Shown here: piece after piece, positions 1 through 6,877 of the stretch | Position numbering within the stretch: the stretch's first letter is position 1 | Layout: each line of letters starts with the position of its first letter | DNA from: Microcystis aeruginosa W13-11 | Lineage (GTDB): Bacteria > Cyanobacteriota > Cyanobacteriia > Cyanobacteriales > Microcystaceae | Length of the DNA: 31,695 nucleotides | NCBI GenBank assembly: GCA_009995705.1 | Contig: JAADBR010000032.1 | Location: forward strand, 1-31,695 | Direction of reading: 5' to 3' | Notes under the pieces: model-generated | Told to the model about the DNA's origin: nothing | What the model saw: the letters and a program-made list of their open reading frames with translations, nothing else | Database searches by the model: none | Translations under genes and position numbers: made by a program

Positions 1-113
1 AATAAATCTATCTGTCGGGTTTCATCGCTGACTTCTTTGCTGATTTCGACGGTTCCCAGGGGAGAAAGTAATTGTTCAAGGTAATTTTTGGCAAATTGGT
101 CATGGGGTTTCAT
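1..113 (-). CDS. Rpn-like PD-(D/E)XK nuclease family protein, N-terminus only (runs off the left edge)
   Basis: The minus strand from an ATG at 113 reads MKPHDQFAKNYLEQLLSPLG followed by TVEISKEVSDETRQIDLF and leaves the window. The same residues from GTVEISK onward start the gene just upstream (110-910), so this is a second copy placed directly downstream of it. Its ATG overlaps the stop of that copy by four bases (ATGA), so translation could be coupled. Unlike the upstream copy it has the natural-looking N-terminus (D..AK.YLEQLL). The family resembles the Rpn/transposase-like PD-(D/E)XK proteins abundant in cyanobacteria; the E and D of VEISKEV...QIDLF fit the start of such a nuclease core. 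Family assignment is from memory of the pattern, and the rest of the gene is not visible. Confidence 0.6.
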   Translation of the reverse strand, partial: MKPHDQFAKNYLEQLLSPLGTVEISKEVSDETRQIDL

Positions 114-910
114 GAAGTTTCTTGCGTAGCTTGTCGGACTTGTTCTAAGTCTAAATCCAAAGCTTGAGCGATTTGTTCCACACTTAAACCCAAAGCCAGC
201 AAACGGGGAATAGATTCCAGTTTAGCCTCTAGTTTTCCTCGCTCTAGTCCTTGTTCTAGTCCTTCCCGTTTAGTTGCTTCCTTCCATTCCTGATAGGTTT
301 GAGATAAAGTCATAAACACCTCTCTATCCTCAATTTCTAGGATGTTATTTATTTCCATACTAACCCGCCAACTAATCAATAATTCCAGCACATTTTCCCG
401 GAAAGCATTACCTTGAGGTAATTCTAACAATTCTCGCACCGCTTGGTCTTGAGTTTTTCCCCGTCCCAATAATCTTAACCAGAGAGTCTCAGTCGTCACA
501 GGCAATTGATTAATAGTGATAATTGCCGTGCGATAAAGCGAGGGAAGAAAATAGACTCCTTCTGGCCAATCTGGCTCTAATTTTGCCCCAAGACTCTCTA
601 AAAGAGTCAGACTAGCGGAAGGGGATAAAATCCACAAGCAAGGGGCATTGTCTTCATTGTAGCTCTGATTTTCTCGTTTAGCTTGTCTTTGCAGTTCGGC
701 TAAAATCGCCAAAAGTTTCGCTAAACAATTACGAATCTCGCTCCGACTGGGAGGATTGCGATAGGGTTCAATTAAGACAGTATTAAGGACGATTCTGCCT
801 AATAATCCCAGATAATCGGGGTTTGGTTCGGGATTGGGGGAAAAAAATAAATCTATCTGTCGGGTTTCATCGCTGACTTCTTTGCTGATTTCGACGGTTC
901 CCAGGAACAA
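110..910 (-). pseudogene. Rpn-like PD-(D/E)XK family protein, copy lacking its N-terminus
   Basis: The frame encodes up to 266 residues from a TTG at 910. It matches the downstream copy from GTVEISKEV onward but lacks the first ~19 residues (MKPHDQFAKNYLEQLL). Upstream of 905 the sequence is unrelated and has no in-frame ATG before a stop, so the 5' end was lost at a recombination junction at 905/906. Visible parts are a nuclease-like core (QIDLFF, later LIEPYRNPPS), a long helical middle (ENVLELLISWRVSMEINNI), a charged coil rich in EG/LE, and a C-terminal helix-turn-helix-like tail (ALGLSVEQIAQALDLDLEQV). Proteins of this type are usually 280-300 residues. It may still be translated as a shortened protein, but I regard it as a truncated duplicate. 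A third, shorter relic lies at 2349-2668. Confidence 0.6.
846..905. repeat. 60-bp direct repeat of bases 1-60
   Basis: Bases 846-905 are identical to bases 1-60, an offset of 845 bp. Identity stops sharply after the shared CCCAGG: base 61 continues into the true N-terminal codons of the left copy, while 906 continues into unrelated DNA. The repeat reaches the window edge, so its full length is unknown. It is the visible part of a tandem duplication of the Rpn-like gene. Confidence 0.9.
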
Positions 911-969
911 AAATGTCAGATATTTCAGACATCCCTTGACAAATAAAAATCAGTTTTGTTAACTTACGA

Positions 970-1452
970 TTGTCTTCGATAAATTTCCTTGAGCATTATG
1001 GCATTAGCAACACTTATAAAAAATGGGGGGGGGAGAAGAAACACTTATATAATTCCCTCCTTCAGGTCTTTTCTCTAGTAACAACTGCGGCGATCGGATA
1101 TACTGCTATAGCTACCAGTGCCACAGCCGAAATTAGTCAGCAAGATCACCTTATTATCGCTCAATTTGCTCCTCGTGGTCGTGAATTTGTTTGCGAGTTT
1201 AAGGGAAGATACGATAATCTGACAATTACACCAAATATACCAGGGTCTTTTATTCATCGTGGATATTGCTACATTCCCGCCGAAGGAAGAAAATGTGTTT
1301 CTGTGTATGATAAAGTATATCAACCAATACTTGATGGTACAGAGTGGACAAAAGATTGTGGAGGACGTGTGCCGATAGTTAACGATCCTAACACGGGAAA
1401 AAGTTACTATCAATTGAATACTTTTAGCAGAAGGTTCATTTTCTCAAAATAA
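970..1452 (+). CDS. Small secreted cysteine-containing protein, start unclear (G9 tract at the 5' end)
   Basis: The open frame ends at 1452; the only in-frame start candidate upstream is a TTG at 970 (160 residues). A hydrophobic segment (LLQVFSLVTTAAIGYTAIA) followed by TSATAEIS looks like a signal peptide with a cleavage site near ATA/EI, but it sits ~28 residues inside the TTG-start product, which is too far. The mature part (about 105 residues) has four cysteines (FVCEF, GYCYI, RKCVS, KDCGG), fitting a small exported disulfide protein. Two ATGs lie upstream in other frames (998 and 1023). The one at 1023 would give MGGEKKHLYN plus signal peptide if the nine-G run had eight G; the one at 998 would join with ten G. 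The actual start is therefore tied to the G-run length. I do not recognise the family. Confidence 0.5.
   Translation: MSSINFLEHYGISNTYKKWGGEKKHLYNSLLQVFSLVTTAAIGYTAIATSATAEISQQDHLIIAQFAPRGREFVCEFKGRYDNLTITPNIPGSFIHRGYCYIPAEGRKCVSVYDKVYQPILDGTEWTKDCGGRVPIVNDPNTGKSYYQLNTFSRRFIFSK
1025..1033 (+). repeat. Run of nine G at the start of a signal-peptide gene
   Basis: Nine consecutive G follow the ATG at 1023 directly. With nine G that ATG hits a stop after nine codons; with eight it opens into the signal peptide and the whole secreted protein. The ATG at 998 gains the same frame with ten G. Such runs slip readily during replication (and in sequencing). Confidence 0.85.
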
Positions 1453-1497
1453 TCTATGAGCTAAAAATTTGACAATAAAAGCGATCAAGTTTTGGGG

Positions 1498-1857
1498 CTA
1501 TTTATGTCTAACCTCTTTTTCTTTGATCGCTTCACTTGCATCTTCTGGAGCCAAAAGTCGTTGCTGTTTTTCACTAAAGTAAAATATTTGGTAATTGGTT
1601 GATAATTCCTCTTGTAATTGCTTCCAAATATTGATCCCTTCCTTCTCAAAATTGTCTTGACTTGCTGCATCAAAAAAACGTGAATCGGCGGGATTGTCCC
1701 AATTTATAATTTGATTATAAATCTCTGCCCAATTACTTAACTTCTTTTGGATAGAACTCGATAAAGGTAACTCATCTAAGTCAAGGTTATCAGCAGTTTC
1801 CATATCCCAAAGAGGCGAATAGTTATATTCTGCCATTAGTTTAATTTTTCTTTTCAT
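1498..1857 (-). CDS. Hypothetical acidic protein, candidate immunity partner of the upstream gene
   Basis: This encodes 119 residues. An AGGAGAA sits seven bases before the ATG at 1857, supporting this start, and it overlaps the end of the upstream gene by 17 bp; a second Met (MAEYNY) lies seven codons in. The protein is acidic early on (PLWDMETADNLDLDELPLS), followed by helices (IQKKLSNWAEIYNQII) and a C-terminal FEKEGINIWKQLQEEL. The pattern PLWD...L.LDELPLS...L..W...Y...F..EG..L...L..EL recurs in a widespread family of small uncharacterised bacterial proteins. Overlap with a small toxin-like gene suggests an antidote/immunity role, which is inference only. Confidence 0.6.
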   Translation of the reverse strand: MKRKIKLMAEYNYSPLWDMETADNLDLDELPLSSSIQKKLSNWAEIYNQIINWDNPADSRFFDAASQDNFEKEGINIWKQLQEELSTNYQIFYFSEKQQRLLAPEDASEAIKEKEVRHK

Positions 1858-2260
1858 AAAGGTCTTCTCCTAAGAAACGTTGGATGAGTTTTCGGGGAGT
1901 GGGATTCGCACTAACTACATAACCATTACTACCAATATCGATAGAAATGTATTGAATTTCTCCTTGATAATCAACTTTATAAATACTTCTGCTGGTTCCT
2001 TGAGTGCCGATTAATTGACCCATTGTAATTGCTTTCATCAAGAAATAAATAATATTATTAATCGCAATCCCTTGACGCTGAAAATCTTCTCCATGTTTAT
2101 TAAGAATATGTTCCCAACCCGATGAAGAATTACCGATTTCCAAAAAGATTATCCGCCCGTTGTCTAATTGAGTAATGGCAATAATATCTTGGGAATTGTG
2201 TTTAATATTTCTAAGCTTTAGTTCGTTAATTAACTCCTCAAAACTATTTTCATCGGGCAT
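1841..2260 (-). CDS. Small toxin-like protein resembling C-terminal domains of polymorphic toxins (BECR-type RNase candidate)
   Basis: From the ATG at 2260 the gene encodes 139 residues (MPDENSFEELINEL); a TTG at 2278 would add six. The centre has GWEHILNKHGEDFQRQGI and the C-terminal half ends in YISIDIGSNGYVVSANP. A mid-protein HI..RH/KH motif followed by a strand-rich end with GSNGYVVSANP is typical of stand-alone or C-terminal nuclease toxin domains of the barnase/EndoU/colicin E5-D/RelE fold group. The immediately following overlapping gene encodes an acidic protein, the usual toxin-then-immunity order. There is no signal peptide or delivery domain, so it could be an orphan toxin tip or an intracellular toxin-antitoxin unit. 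The fold assignment is by pattern and needs a profile search. Confidence 0.5.
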   Translation of the reverse strand: MPDENSFEELINELKLRNIKHNSQDIIAITQLDNGRIIFLEIGNSSSGWEHILNKHGEDFQRQGIAINNIIYFLMKAITMGQLIGTQGTSRSIYKVDYQGEIQYISIDIGSNGYVVSANPTPRKLIQRFLGEDLYEKKN

Positions 2261-2348
2261 TGGTTTTTTCAAGGACAAAAATGCTTAAATCGGCGTTTTA
2301 ACCAGAATCTTGATTGATTTTGACTCAGACTATAGTTAAATCAATTCT

Positions 2349-2668
2349 CTACCCTTGCGTAGCTTGTCGGACTTGTTCTAAGTCTAAATCCAAAGCTTGA
2401 GCGATTTGTTCCACACTTAAACCCAAGGCCAGTAAACGGGGAATAGATTCCAGTTTAGCCTCTAGTTTTCCTTCCTGTCGTCCTTCCTGTCGTCCTTCCT
2501 GTCGTCCTTCTAGTTTTCCTTCCCGTTTAGTTGCTTCCTTCCATTCCTGATAGGTTTGAGATAAAGTCATAAACACCTCTCTATCCTCGGTTTCTAGGAT
2601 GTTATTTATTTCCATACTAACCCGCCAACTAATTAATAATTCCAGTACATTTTTCCAGAAAGCATTAG
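2349..2668 (-). pseudogene. Rpn-like family relic, C-terminal half only
   Basis: The reading frame from 2668 to 2349 matches the C-terminal ~105 residues of the 110-910 gene (NVLELLISWRVSMEINNILE...SIPRLLALGLSVEQIAQALD). Homology ends abruptly at about 2668, within the codons matching GNAF, and a stop lies just upstream in frame, so the nuclease core is gone. An 88-residue piece could start at an internal Met at 2615. Compared with the 110-910 copy, the charged coil is longer through a 12-bp repeat (EGRQ units). The sequence 5' of the break (GAACTCTTGCAAA) resembles the end of a small inverted-repeat element (compare 30544), so an element insertion or deletion may have removed the front. Confidence 0.7.
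2470..2505 (-). repeat. 12-bp in-frame tandem repeat (three units, EGRQ)
   Basis: CCTTCCTGTCGT occurs three times in a row at 2470-2481, 2482-2493 and 2494-2505 with a partial fourth unit. On the coding strand each unit gives the four residues E-G-R-Q within a predicted coil. The paralogue at 110-910 has a different, non-repeated coil here, so the unit number is variable in this family. Confidence 0.9.
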
Positions 2669-2704
2669 AACTCTTGCAAATTAATTATATGTTATAATGC
2701 TGGG

Positions 2705-2734
2705 TTAACTAATTTTTTGGGGAAAATTAGTTAA
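2705..2734. other. Perfect 12-bp hairpin
   Basis: TTAACTAATTTT (2705-2716) pairs perfectly with AAAATTAGTTAA (2723-2734) around a six-base loop. It is AT-rich and flanked by short T/A runs. It could be a bidirectional terminator or the end of a mobile-element relic; no gene with a clear function ends here. Confidence 0.7.
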
Positions 2735-3012
2735 TTGGTACATCGGGGTGAGAGCATCTCAAACGCTAAAAAAGGTAAAAATTTCGGCTCTTCGTTACTT
2801 GTTATGGTTCGATAGGGGGGCATAAATTGACTAAATCCTTCTCTGGCAAGAGACTTAATTGATGAGTTCGCTCTAGATAAAAAACAATTGACAAAAATCG
2901 CCAAATGCCTTTCTAAATAAGGGTTCCATCCCTTATAACCCCAGTCCATTGCATAACACAAACCGGAGAACCAAGATTTCCATTATACCATAAAAAAAAT
3001 ATGCAAGACGTA
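2735..3012. other. Stretch without a recognised gene; possible insertion-sequence relic
   Basis: A 76-codon minus-strand frame (2731-2961, MCYAMDWGYKGWNPYLERHL...) is the only open frame of note and matches nothing I recognise. At 2787 the plus strand reads GGCTCTTCGTTACTTG, which resembles the GGCTCTTC ends of ISL3-family elements, and the frame runs through that site. The segment lies between an abruptly broken gene (to 2668) and argG. I read it as decayed mobile DNA, with low certainty. Confidence 0.25.
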
Positions 3013-3013
3013 C

Positions 3014-3052
3014 ATTATTGTAGGGACGAATTGCCTTCGCTCCTACAATAAT
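3014..3052 (-). terminator. Hairpin downstream of argG, likely terminator or repeat element
   Basis: ATTATTGTAGG (3014-3024) pairs with CCTACAATAAT (3042-3052), and the loop holds a nested CGAA/TTCG stem. It lies 33 bp past the argG stop on the minus strand, and about 10 bases beyond it that strand has a run of eight T (near 2991-3000). The GTAGGGACGAA wording recurs in another hairpin of this window (24639-24710, GTAGGGGCGAAG), so it may also be a dispersed palindromic repeat. Confidence 0.5.
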
Positions 3053-3084
3053 AATTATTAACGATATTAGCAGAGGATTGTTGA

Positions 3085-4290
3085 TTATTTTGCTCTAGTT
3101 TTTTCAGCCCAAACTTTGCTGGGTAATCCCCAAACATAGATGAAACCTTCGGCAGCTTTATGATCAAACTGATCCTCGGCTCCGTAGGTAGCTAAATCGG
3201 GAGAATAGATAGAATTGACTGACTGACGACCGACCACTTTAGCGTTACCTTTAAACAGTTTCACTCGCACCGATCCCGTCACCTGTTCTTGGGTTTTGAG
3301 GATAAAAGCATCGATCGCTTCCTTTAGGGGACTGTACCACAATCCTTTATAAATCAGCTGTCCGTAGGTATCTTCAATTGCCCGTTTATATTGGGTAACA
3401 TCTCCAGTTAAAGTCAAACTTTCTAAGTCCCGGTGAGCATCAATTAAAACTAATAAAGCTGGGGCCTCGTAAATTTCTCGCGATTTAATTCCCACTACCC
3501 GGTTTTCGATCATATCTAAACGACCAACTCCGTGTTTACCCACTAGGTCATTTAATTGACTAATTAGCGTGACAGAATCGAGATTTTCTCCGTTTAAACT
3601 GACAGGAATCCCCTGATTAAAACCAATATCGACGTATTCCGGCTCGTGGGGAGTATCGGCGATCGCTTTGGTCATTAGATAGATTTCTTCTGGGGGTTCC
3701 GTCATCGGATCTTCCAAGGGACCGGCTTCAATACTGCGCCCCAACAGGTTACGATCGATACTAAAAGGCGAGGATTTTTTCACGGGAGACTCGATCCCGA
3801 ATTTTTCCCCGTAGGCGATGGTTTCTTCCCGGCTCATGCCCCATTCCCGGGCGGGAGCGAGAACTTTTAAACTAGGATTAAGGGTCATAATGCCCACATC
3901 AAAACGCACTTGATCGTTACCTTTGCCAGTGCAACCGTGAGCGACGGCATCGGCCCCGTATTTCTCGGCGGCCTCTACTAATAATTTAGCGATTAAAGGA
4001 CGAGCCAGGGCGGTAGAAAGGGGATAGCGATTTTCGTAGAGAGCATTAGCTTGAATTGAGGGAAAAGCGTATTCTTTGACGAATTCTTCCTGAGCATTGA
4101 CCACTAAGGATTCGATCGCTCCACAGCGTAGGGCCTTTTCTTGAATTGGTCCTAATTCGTCTCCCTGTCCTAAATCGGCGGCTAGGGTAATCACTTCTTC
4201 TACTCCCCATTCCTGTTTGAGATAGGGAATACAGACGGAAGTATCGACTCCTCCGGAATAAGCTAAAACCACTCTCTTGGCGCGTCCCAT
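3085..4290 (-). CDS. argG: Argininosuccinate synthase
   Basis: This 401-residue protein joins citrulline and aspartate with ATP to argininosuccinate, the penultimate step of cytosolic arginine synthesis. It starts [20 protein letters not shown], carrying the N-type ATP pyrophosphatase loop SGGxDTS at residues ~14-20. Further family signatures are [14 protein letters not shown] (~118-131), the citrulline/aspartate region [15 protein letters not shown] (~174-188) and [17 protein letters not shown] (~256-272). The length is usual for bacterial ArgG (about 400). It stands alone on the minus strand; upstream are ~270 bp of AT-rich DNA with a heptamer repeat, downstream a hairpin. It carries a HIP1 site at 3659. 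Nothing looks damaged. Confidence 0.97.
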   Translation of the reverse strand: MGRAKRVVLAYSGGVDTSVCIPYLKQEWGVEEVITLAADLGQGDELGPIQEKALRCGAIESLVVNAQEEFVKEYAFPSIQANALYENRYPLSTALARPLIAKLLVEAAEKYGADAVAHGCTGKGNDQVRFDVGIMTLNPSLKVLAPAREWGMSREETIAYGEKFGIESPVKKSSPFSIDRNLLGRSIEAGPLEDPMTEPPEEIYLMTKAIADTPHEPEYVDIGFNQGIPVSLNGENLDSVTLISQLNDLVGKHGVGRLDMIENRVVGIKSREIYEAPALLVLIDAHRDLESLTLTGDVTQYKRAIEDTYGQLIYKGLWYSPLKEAIDAFILKTQEQVTGSVRVKLFKGNAKVVGRQSVNSIYSPDLATYGAEDQFDHKAAEGFIYVWGLPSKVWAEKTRAK

Positions 4291-4453
4291 AATTTTTTCA
4301 CCTAAAAACGACTAATTGATTACCCTTTTAAGTTTAGTATATATCCTCGGGATTGGATGCTTCTTTTTTAATGCTTTTTTGTTTAGTTTTTGATGAAGAA
4401 ACGGAATATGAAGTCATACTAAATCCGTTAAGTATATGCTATATATCAGGACA

Positions 4454-4488
4454 GGCAAAAGGCAAGAGGCAAGAGGCAAAAGGCAAAA
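4454..4488. repeat. Heptanucleotide tandem repeat, five units
   Basis: GGCAAAA, GGCAAGA, GGCAAGA, GGCAAAA, GGCAAAA follow without gaps. It lies in the 277-bp gap between the 5' end of argG and the 3' end of the histidine kinase gene. Short 7-bp tandem repeats in gene gaps are well known in cyanobacteria; a role is not established. Confidence 0.9.
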
Positions 4489-4567
4489 GGGGGAATACAT
4501 AATCAGTTTTTAAAAACTGGATTTAGTGTTACGAGCAAAGAGCCAAAACTAAACGGGCAACCAGCCG

Positions 4568-6559
4568 CTATTTACGTTTACTGGCAGCACGACGGGGGGA
4601 TTTTTTCGGAGCGGTATTTGGGGGATTATCGTTAGTTTTATCTTTAAATATTGGAATAGTAAAATGAAACTGACTGCCGTGATTTTTACCCTGGGATTCT
4701 GCCCAAATTTCGCCACCCCAACCATTAACGATCTGACGACAGATAGCCAGTCCTAATCCGGTTCCACCAGCACTGCGTCGCAGGGCCCCTTCCTCTTGGT
4801 AAAAGCGATCAAAAACCTGTTCTAAACGATTGGGTTCGATCCCGCGTCCGGTGTCAGAAATGGTCACTTCTAGAGTTTTTGGTTTTCCCGAAGCGACTTC
4901 GATCGAGACATTTCCCTCCCGTCCGGTAAACTTACAGGCATTATCGAGAAGTTTGGAGAGTAATTCCACTAACCACTCGCCATCGGCCAAAACAAAGGGC
5001 AGATTAGGAGGGACAAGATTGATAATTTTTGGGGTTTCGTTGTTGAGATTGCGGGAGTGAACGTGACTGATGGCTAATTCCACACATTCCGATAAGGATA
5101 AAGCTTCGGGATTCCAATTAACCCGGCCACTTTCTAACCTAGAGAGAGTTAAAAAATCTTGGATTAATTTACGCATTCGTTCCGCATCTTTCAGGGCAGT
5201 ATCAAGCATAATTTGGCGCATTTCCGCCGGCATATCCGGTTCCGAGGCCAAACTTTCTAGACAGACTTGAATGGTGGACAGGGGGGTGCGTAATTCGTGG
5301 CCAGTAATGGCGACTAAATTAGAACGAGTGCGATCGAGGGCAGCTAATTGTTCATTTAAATCCTGTAAATTAGCGTAGGCTTCGGCTTGAATGAGAGCGA
5401 CTCCGATTTGAGTGGCCACCGCGTCCACAAGGGCGACATCCTCGCTCTTCCAAGTGGTGGTATAGGGTCCACAGTGATGCAGTTCCAACATTCCCAAGAG
5501 ACGAGTTTGGTAAAAAATCGGCACTAATAACCAAGAATAGATGGAACATTCCCGCACCAGATTTTGAATGGAATCTCCAGGGAGACGAGGATCGTGAATA
5601 GCGTCTTCAATTTTCAGGGATTCTCTCAATTCCAGCACTTCCTGAAAAAGAGGGTTATTTTTCAGGGGCCATTTTTGTCCTTTGATGGAAGTAATGCCGG
5701 AGTTTAAAAATTCGTGTTCGATGGTGGCGTTAATGTCGGCTTCCTTACAACGATAGACCACACAGCGACAGACTCCCAATCCTTCCCCCAATTTCCGCAC
5801 TGCCACCTGGAGGATATCTTCCGGATCGAGGGAACGACGGATCGCCGCTGTCACCGAGTTGATCAGTCTTTCCTTGTGTTCTTTCGATGCCAGGGAACGA
5901 TTGGCTTTCAGCAGTTTATACTGTCCCGCTTGCAAATAAGTGACCAATCGCTGGACAAAGGGATCCGGTTCCTCTTGATGATCCCTGTCCGTCAGTTCAC
6001 AGATCAGGTATTCTTCTTGAGCGCGCCTAATTTTTTCCGCCAGTTCGGGACGATAATCGAGAATATGATTTAAGAGAATTTGGGCGGCCTGTTGACTCAC
6101 ATGGCGATCACTTGTCCAAATCCCCTCAAAACGGCGATTATTATCCATAGCTGCCCTATTTTCCCCTTCGGCTACCAGATGGGTTCGCTCCCGACAGATT
6201 AAACAACTAGCATAATGGCGACTGATAACCACTAGATGCCATTCTTGGGCTAAACTGTCCTCCGGTTGAAAAGCGATCGTCTCGTAAATGTCGGAACTAT
6301 GCTTAAAATCGGTTTCTGGGGCTGACAAAACATAGACTTGCCCGCTTTTGTGGGCAATGCGTCGGTAGCGATGGGCCTCTTGACGATAAAAGCGCTCACG
6401 CTGAAAACTGGCAATCACTAACGGTTGATCGTCTTCCGCTAAAACCTGATCCTCCATGGCGTGGGATAGCGCGGTCAGGGATGCTTTGAAGTACATCTGC
6501 GATCGCCATTGGGGGAGTAACTGCAACAGTTCTGTTAAAACAGAAGTTGATCTGCTCAT
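4568..6559 (-). CDS. Sensor histidine kinase with DICT, GAF, HisKA and HATPase domains
   Basis: The 663-residue protein has no transmembrane segment and should be a cytoplasmic two-component sensor. Order: DICT sensory domain (~1-130, with LVIASFQRERFYRQEAHRYR), linker, GAF (~230-395, ILQVAVRKLGEGLGVCRCVV...LLVPIFY), short coil (~396-412), HisKA with phospho-acceptor H421 in GHELRTPLS, and HATPase with N-box LLDNACKF (~537-544), G1 DTGRGIEP (~569-576) and G2 GGTGLGL (~598-604). The tail is lysine/arginine-rich (KKSPRRAASKRK). DICT domains are found in cyanobacterial signalling proteins and are linked to light/redox-type sensing. C118, C122 in SCLICRERTH and C264/C266 in GVCRC could bind metal or sense redox (inference). 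No response regulator lies nearby, so its partner is elsewhere. Confidence 0.9.
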   Translation of the reverse strand: MSRSTSVLTELLQLLPQWRSQMYFKASLTALSHAMEDQVLAEDDQPLVIASFQRERFYRQEAHRYRRIAHKSGQVYVLSAPETDFKHSSDIYETIAFQPEDSLAQEWHLVVISRHYASCLICRERTHLVAEGENRAAMDNNRRFEGIWTSDRHVSQQAAQILLNHILDYRPELAEKIRRAQEEYLICELTDRDHQEEPDPFVQRLVTYLQAGQYKLLKANRSLASKEHKERLINSVTAAIRRSLDPEDILQVAVRKLGEGLGVCRCVVYRCKEADINATIEHEFLNSGITSIKGQKWPLKNNPLFQEVLELRESLKIEDAIHDPRLPGDSIQNLVRECSIYSWLLVPIFYQTRLLGMLELHHCGPYTTTWKSEDVALVDAVATQIGVALIQAEAYANLQDLNEQLAALDRTRSNLVAITGHELRTPLSTIQVCLESLASEPDMPAEMRQIMLDTALKDAERMRKLIQDFLTLSRLESGRVNWNPEALSLSECVELAISHVHSRNLNNETPKIINLVPPNLPFVLADGEWLVELLSKLLDNACKFTGREGNVSIEVASGKPKTLEVTISDTGRGIEPNRLEQVFDRFYQEEGALRRSAGGTGLGLAICRQIVNGWGGEIWAESQGKNHGSQFHFTIPIFKDKTNDNPPNTAPKKSPRRAASKRK

Positions 6560-6724
6560 CGATGATCTGTTTCGAGTCGAGTGTGACTAGCAAGCGCAAT
6601 AGAGGGAACTAGCAATTTCTCCCTTGACCCTATCCTACAGGCTCAAGGGGACAAGAGGTGAGATCGTGATGGCAAGAAACTTAAACCGAGTGATGCCAAA
6701 AGTGAGCGAAATTATTCTAGTTAA

Positions 6725-6859
6725 CTAGATGTAGGCGACTTTCATTGCCCAAAGAATCAGAGCAATAATACTACCGATAACGATAATCGACGATATCGCC
6801 ACTACTGCTGGTTTATCGGCTCCCTCGAATTTCATGATGCCACGATTTAAGTCTGACAT
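6725..6859 (-). CDS. 44-residue single-membrane-helix protein, possibly a small photosynthetic or NDH-1 complex subunit
   Basis: I take the ATG at 6859, which has AAGGAG eight bases upstream; the longer frame back to 6913 is unlikely. The product is MSDLNRGIMKFEGADKPAVV followed by one hydrophobic helix (AISSIIVIGSIIALILWAMK) and VAYI. Its size and one-helix layout resemble low-molecular-weight subunits of thylakoid complexes; the ...LILWAMKVAYI ending made me consider NdhP, but I cannot confirm it. The next gene diverges from it, and the two 5' ends are at most 18 bp apart if both upstream starts are used, so promoter and neighbour coding sequence would overlap. Confidence 0.6.
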   Translation of the reverse strand: MSDLNRGIMKFEGADKPAVVAISSIIVIGSIIALILWAMKVAYI

Positions 6860-6877
6860 TGCTTTTAACTCCTTTTC

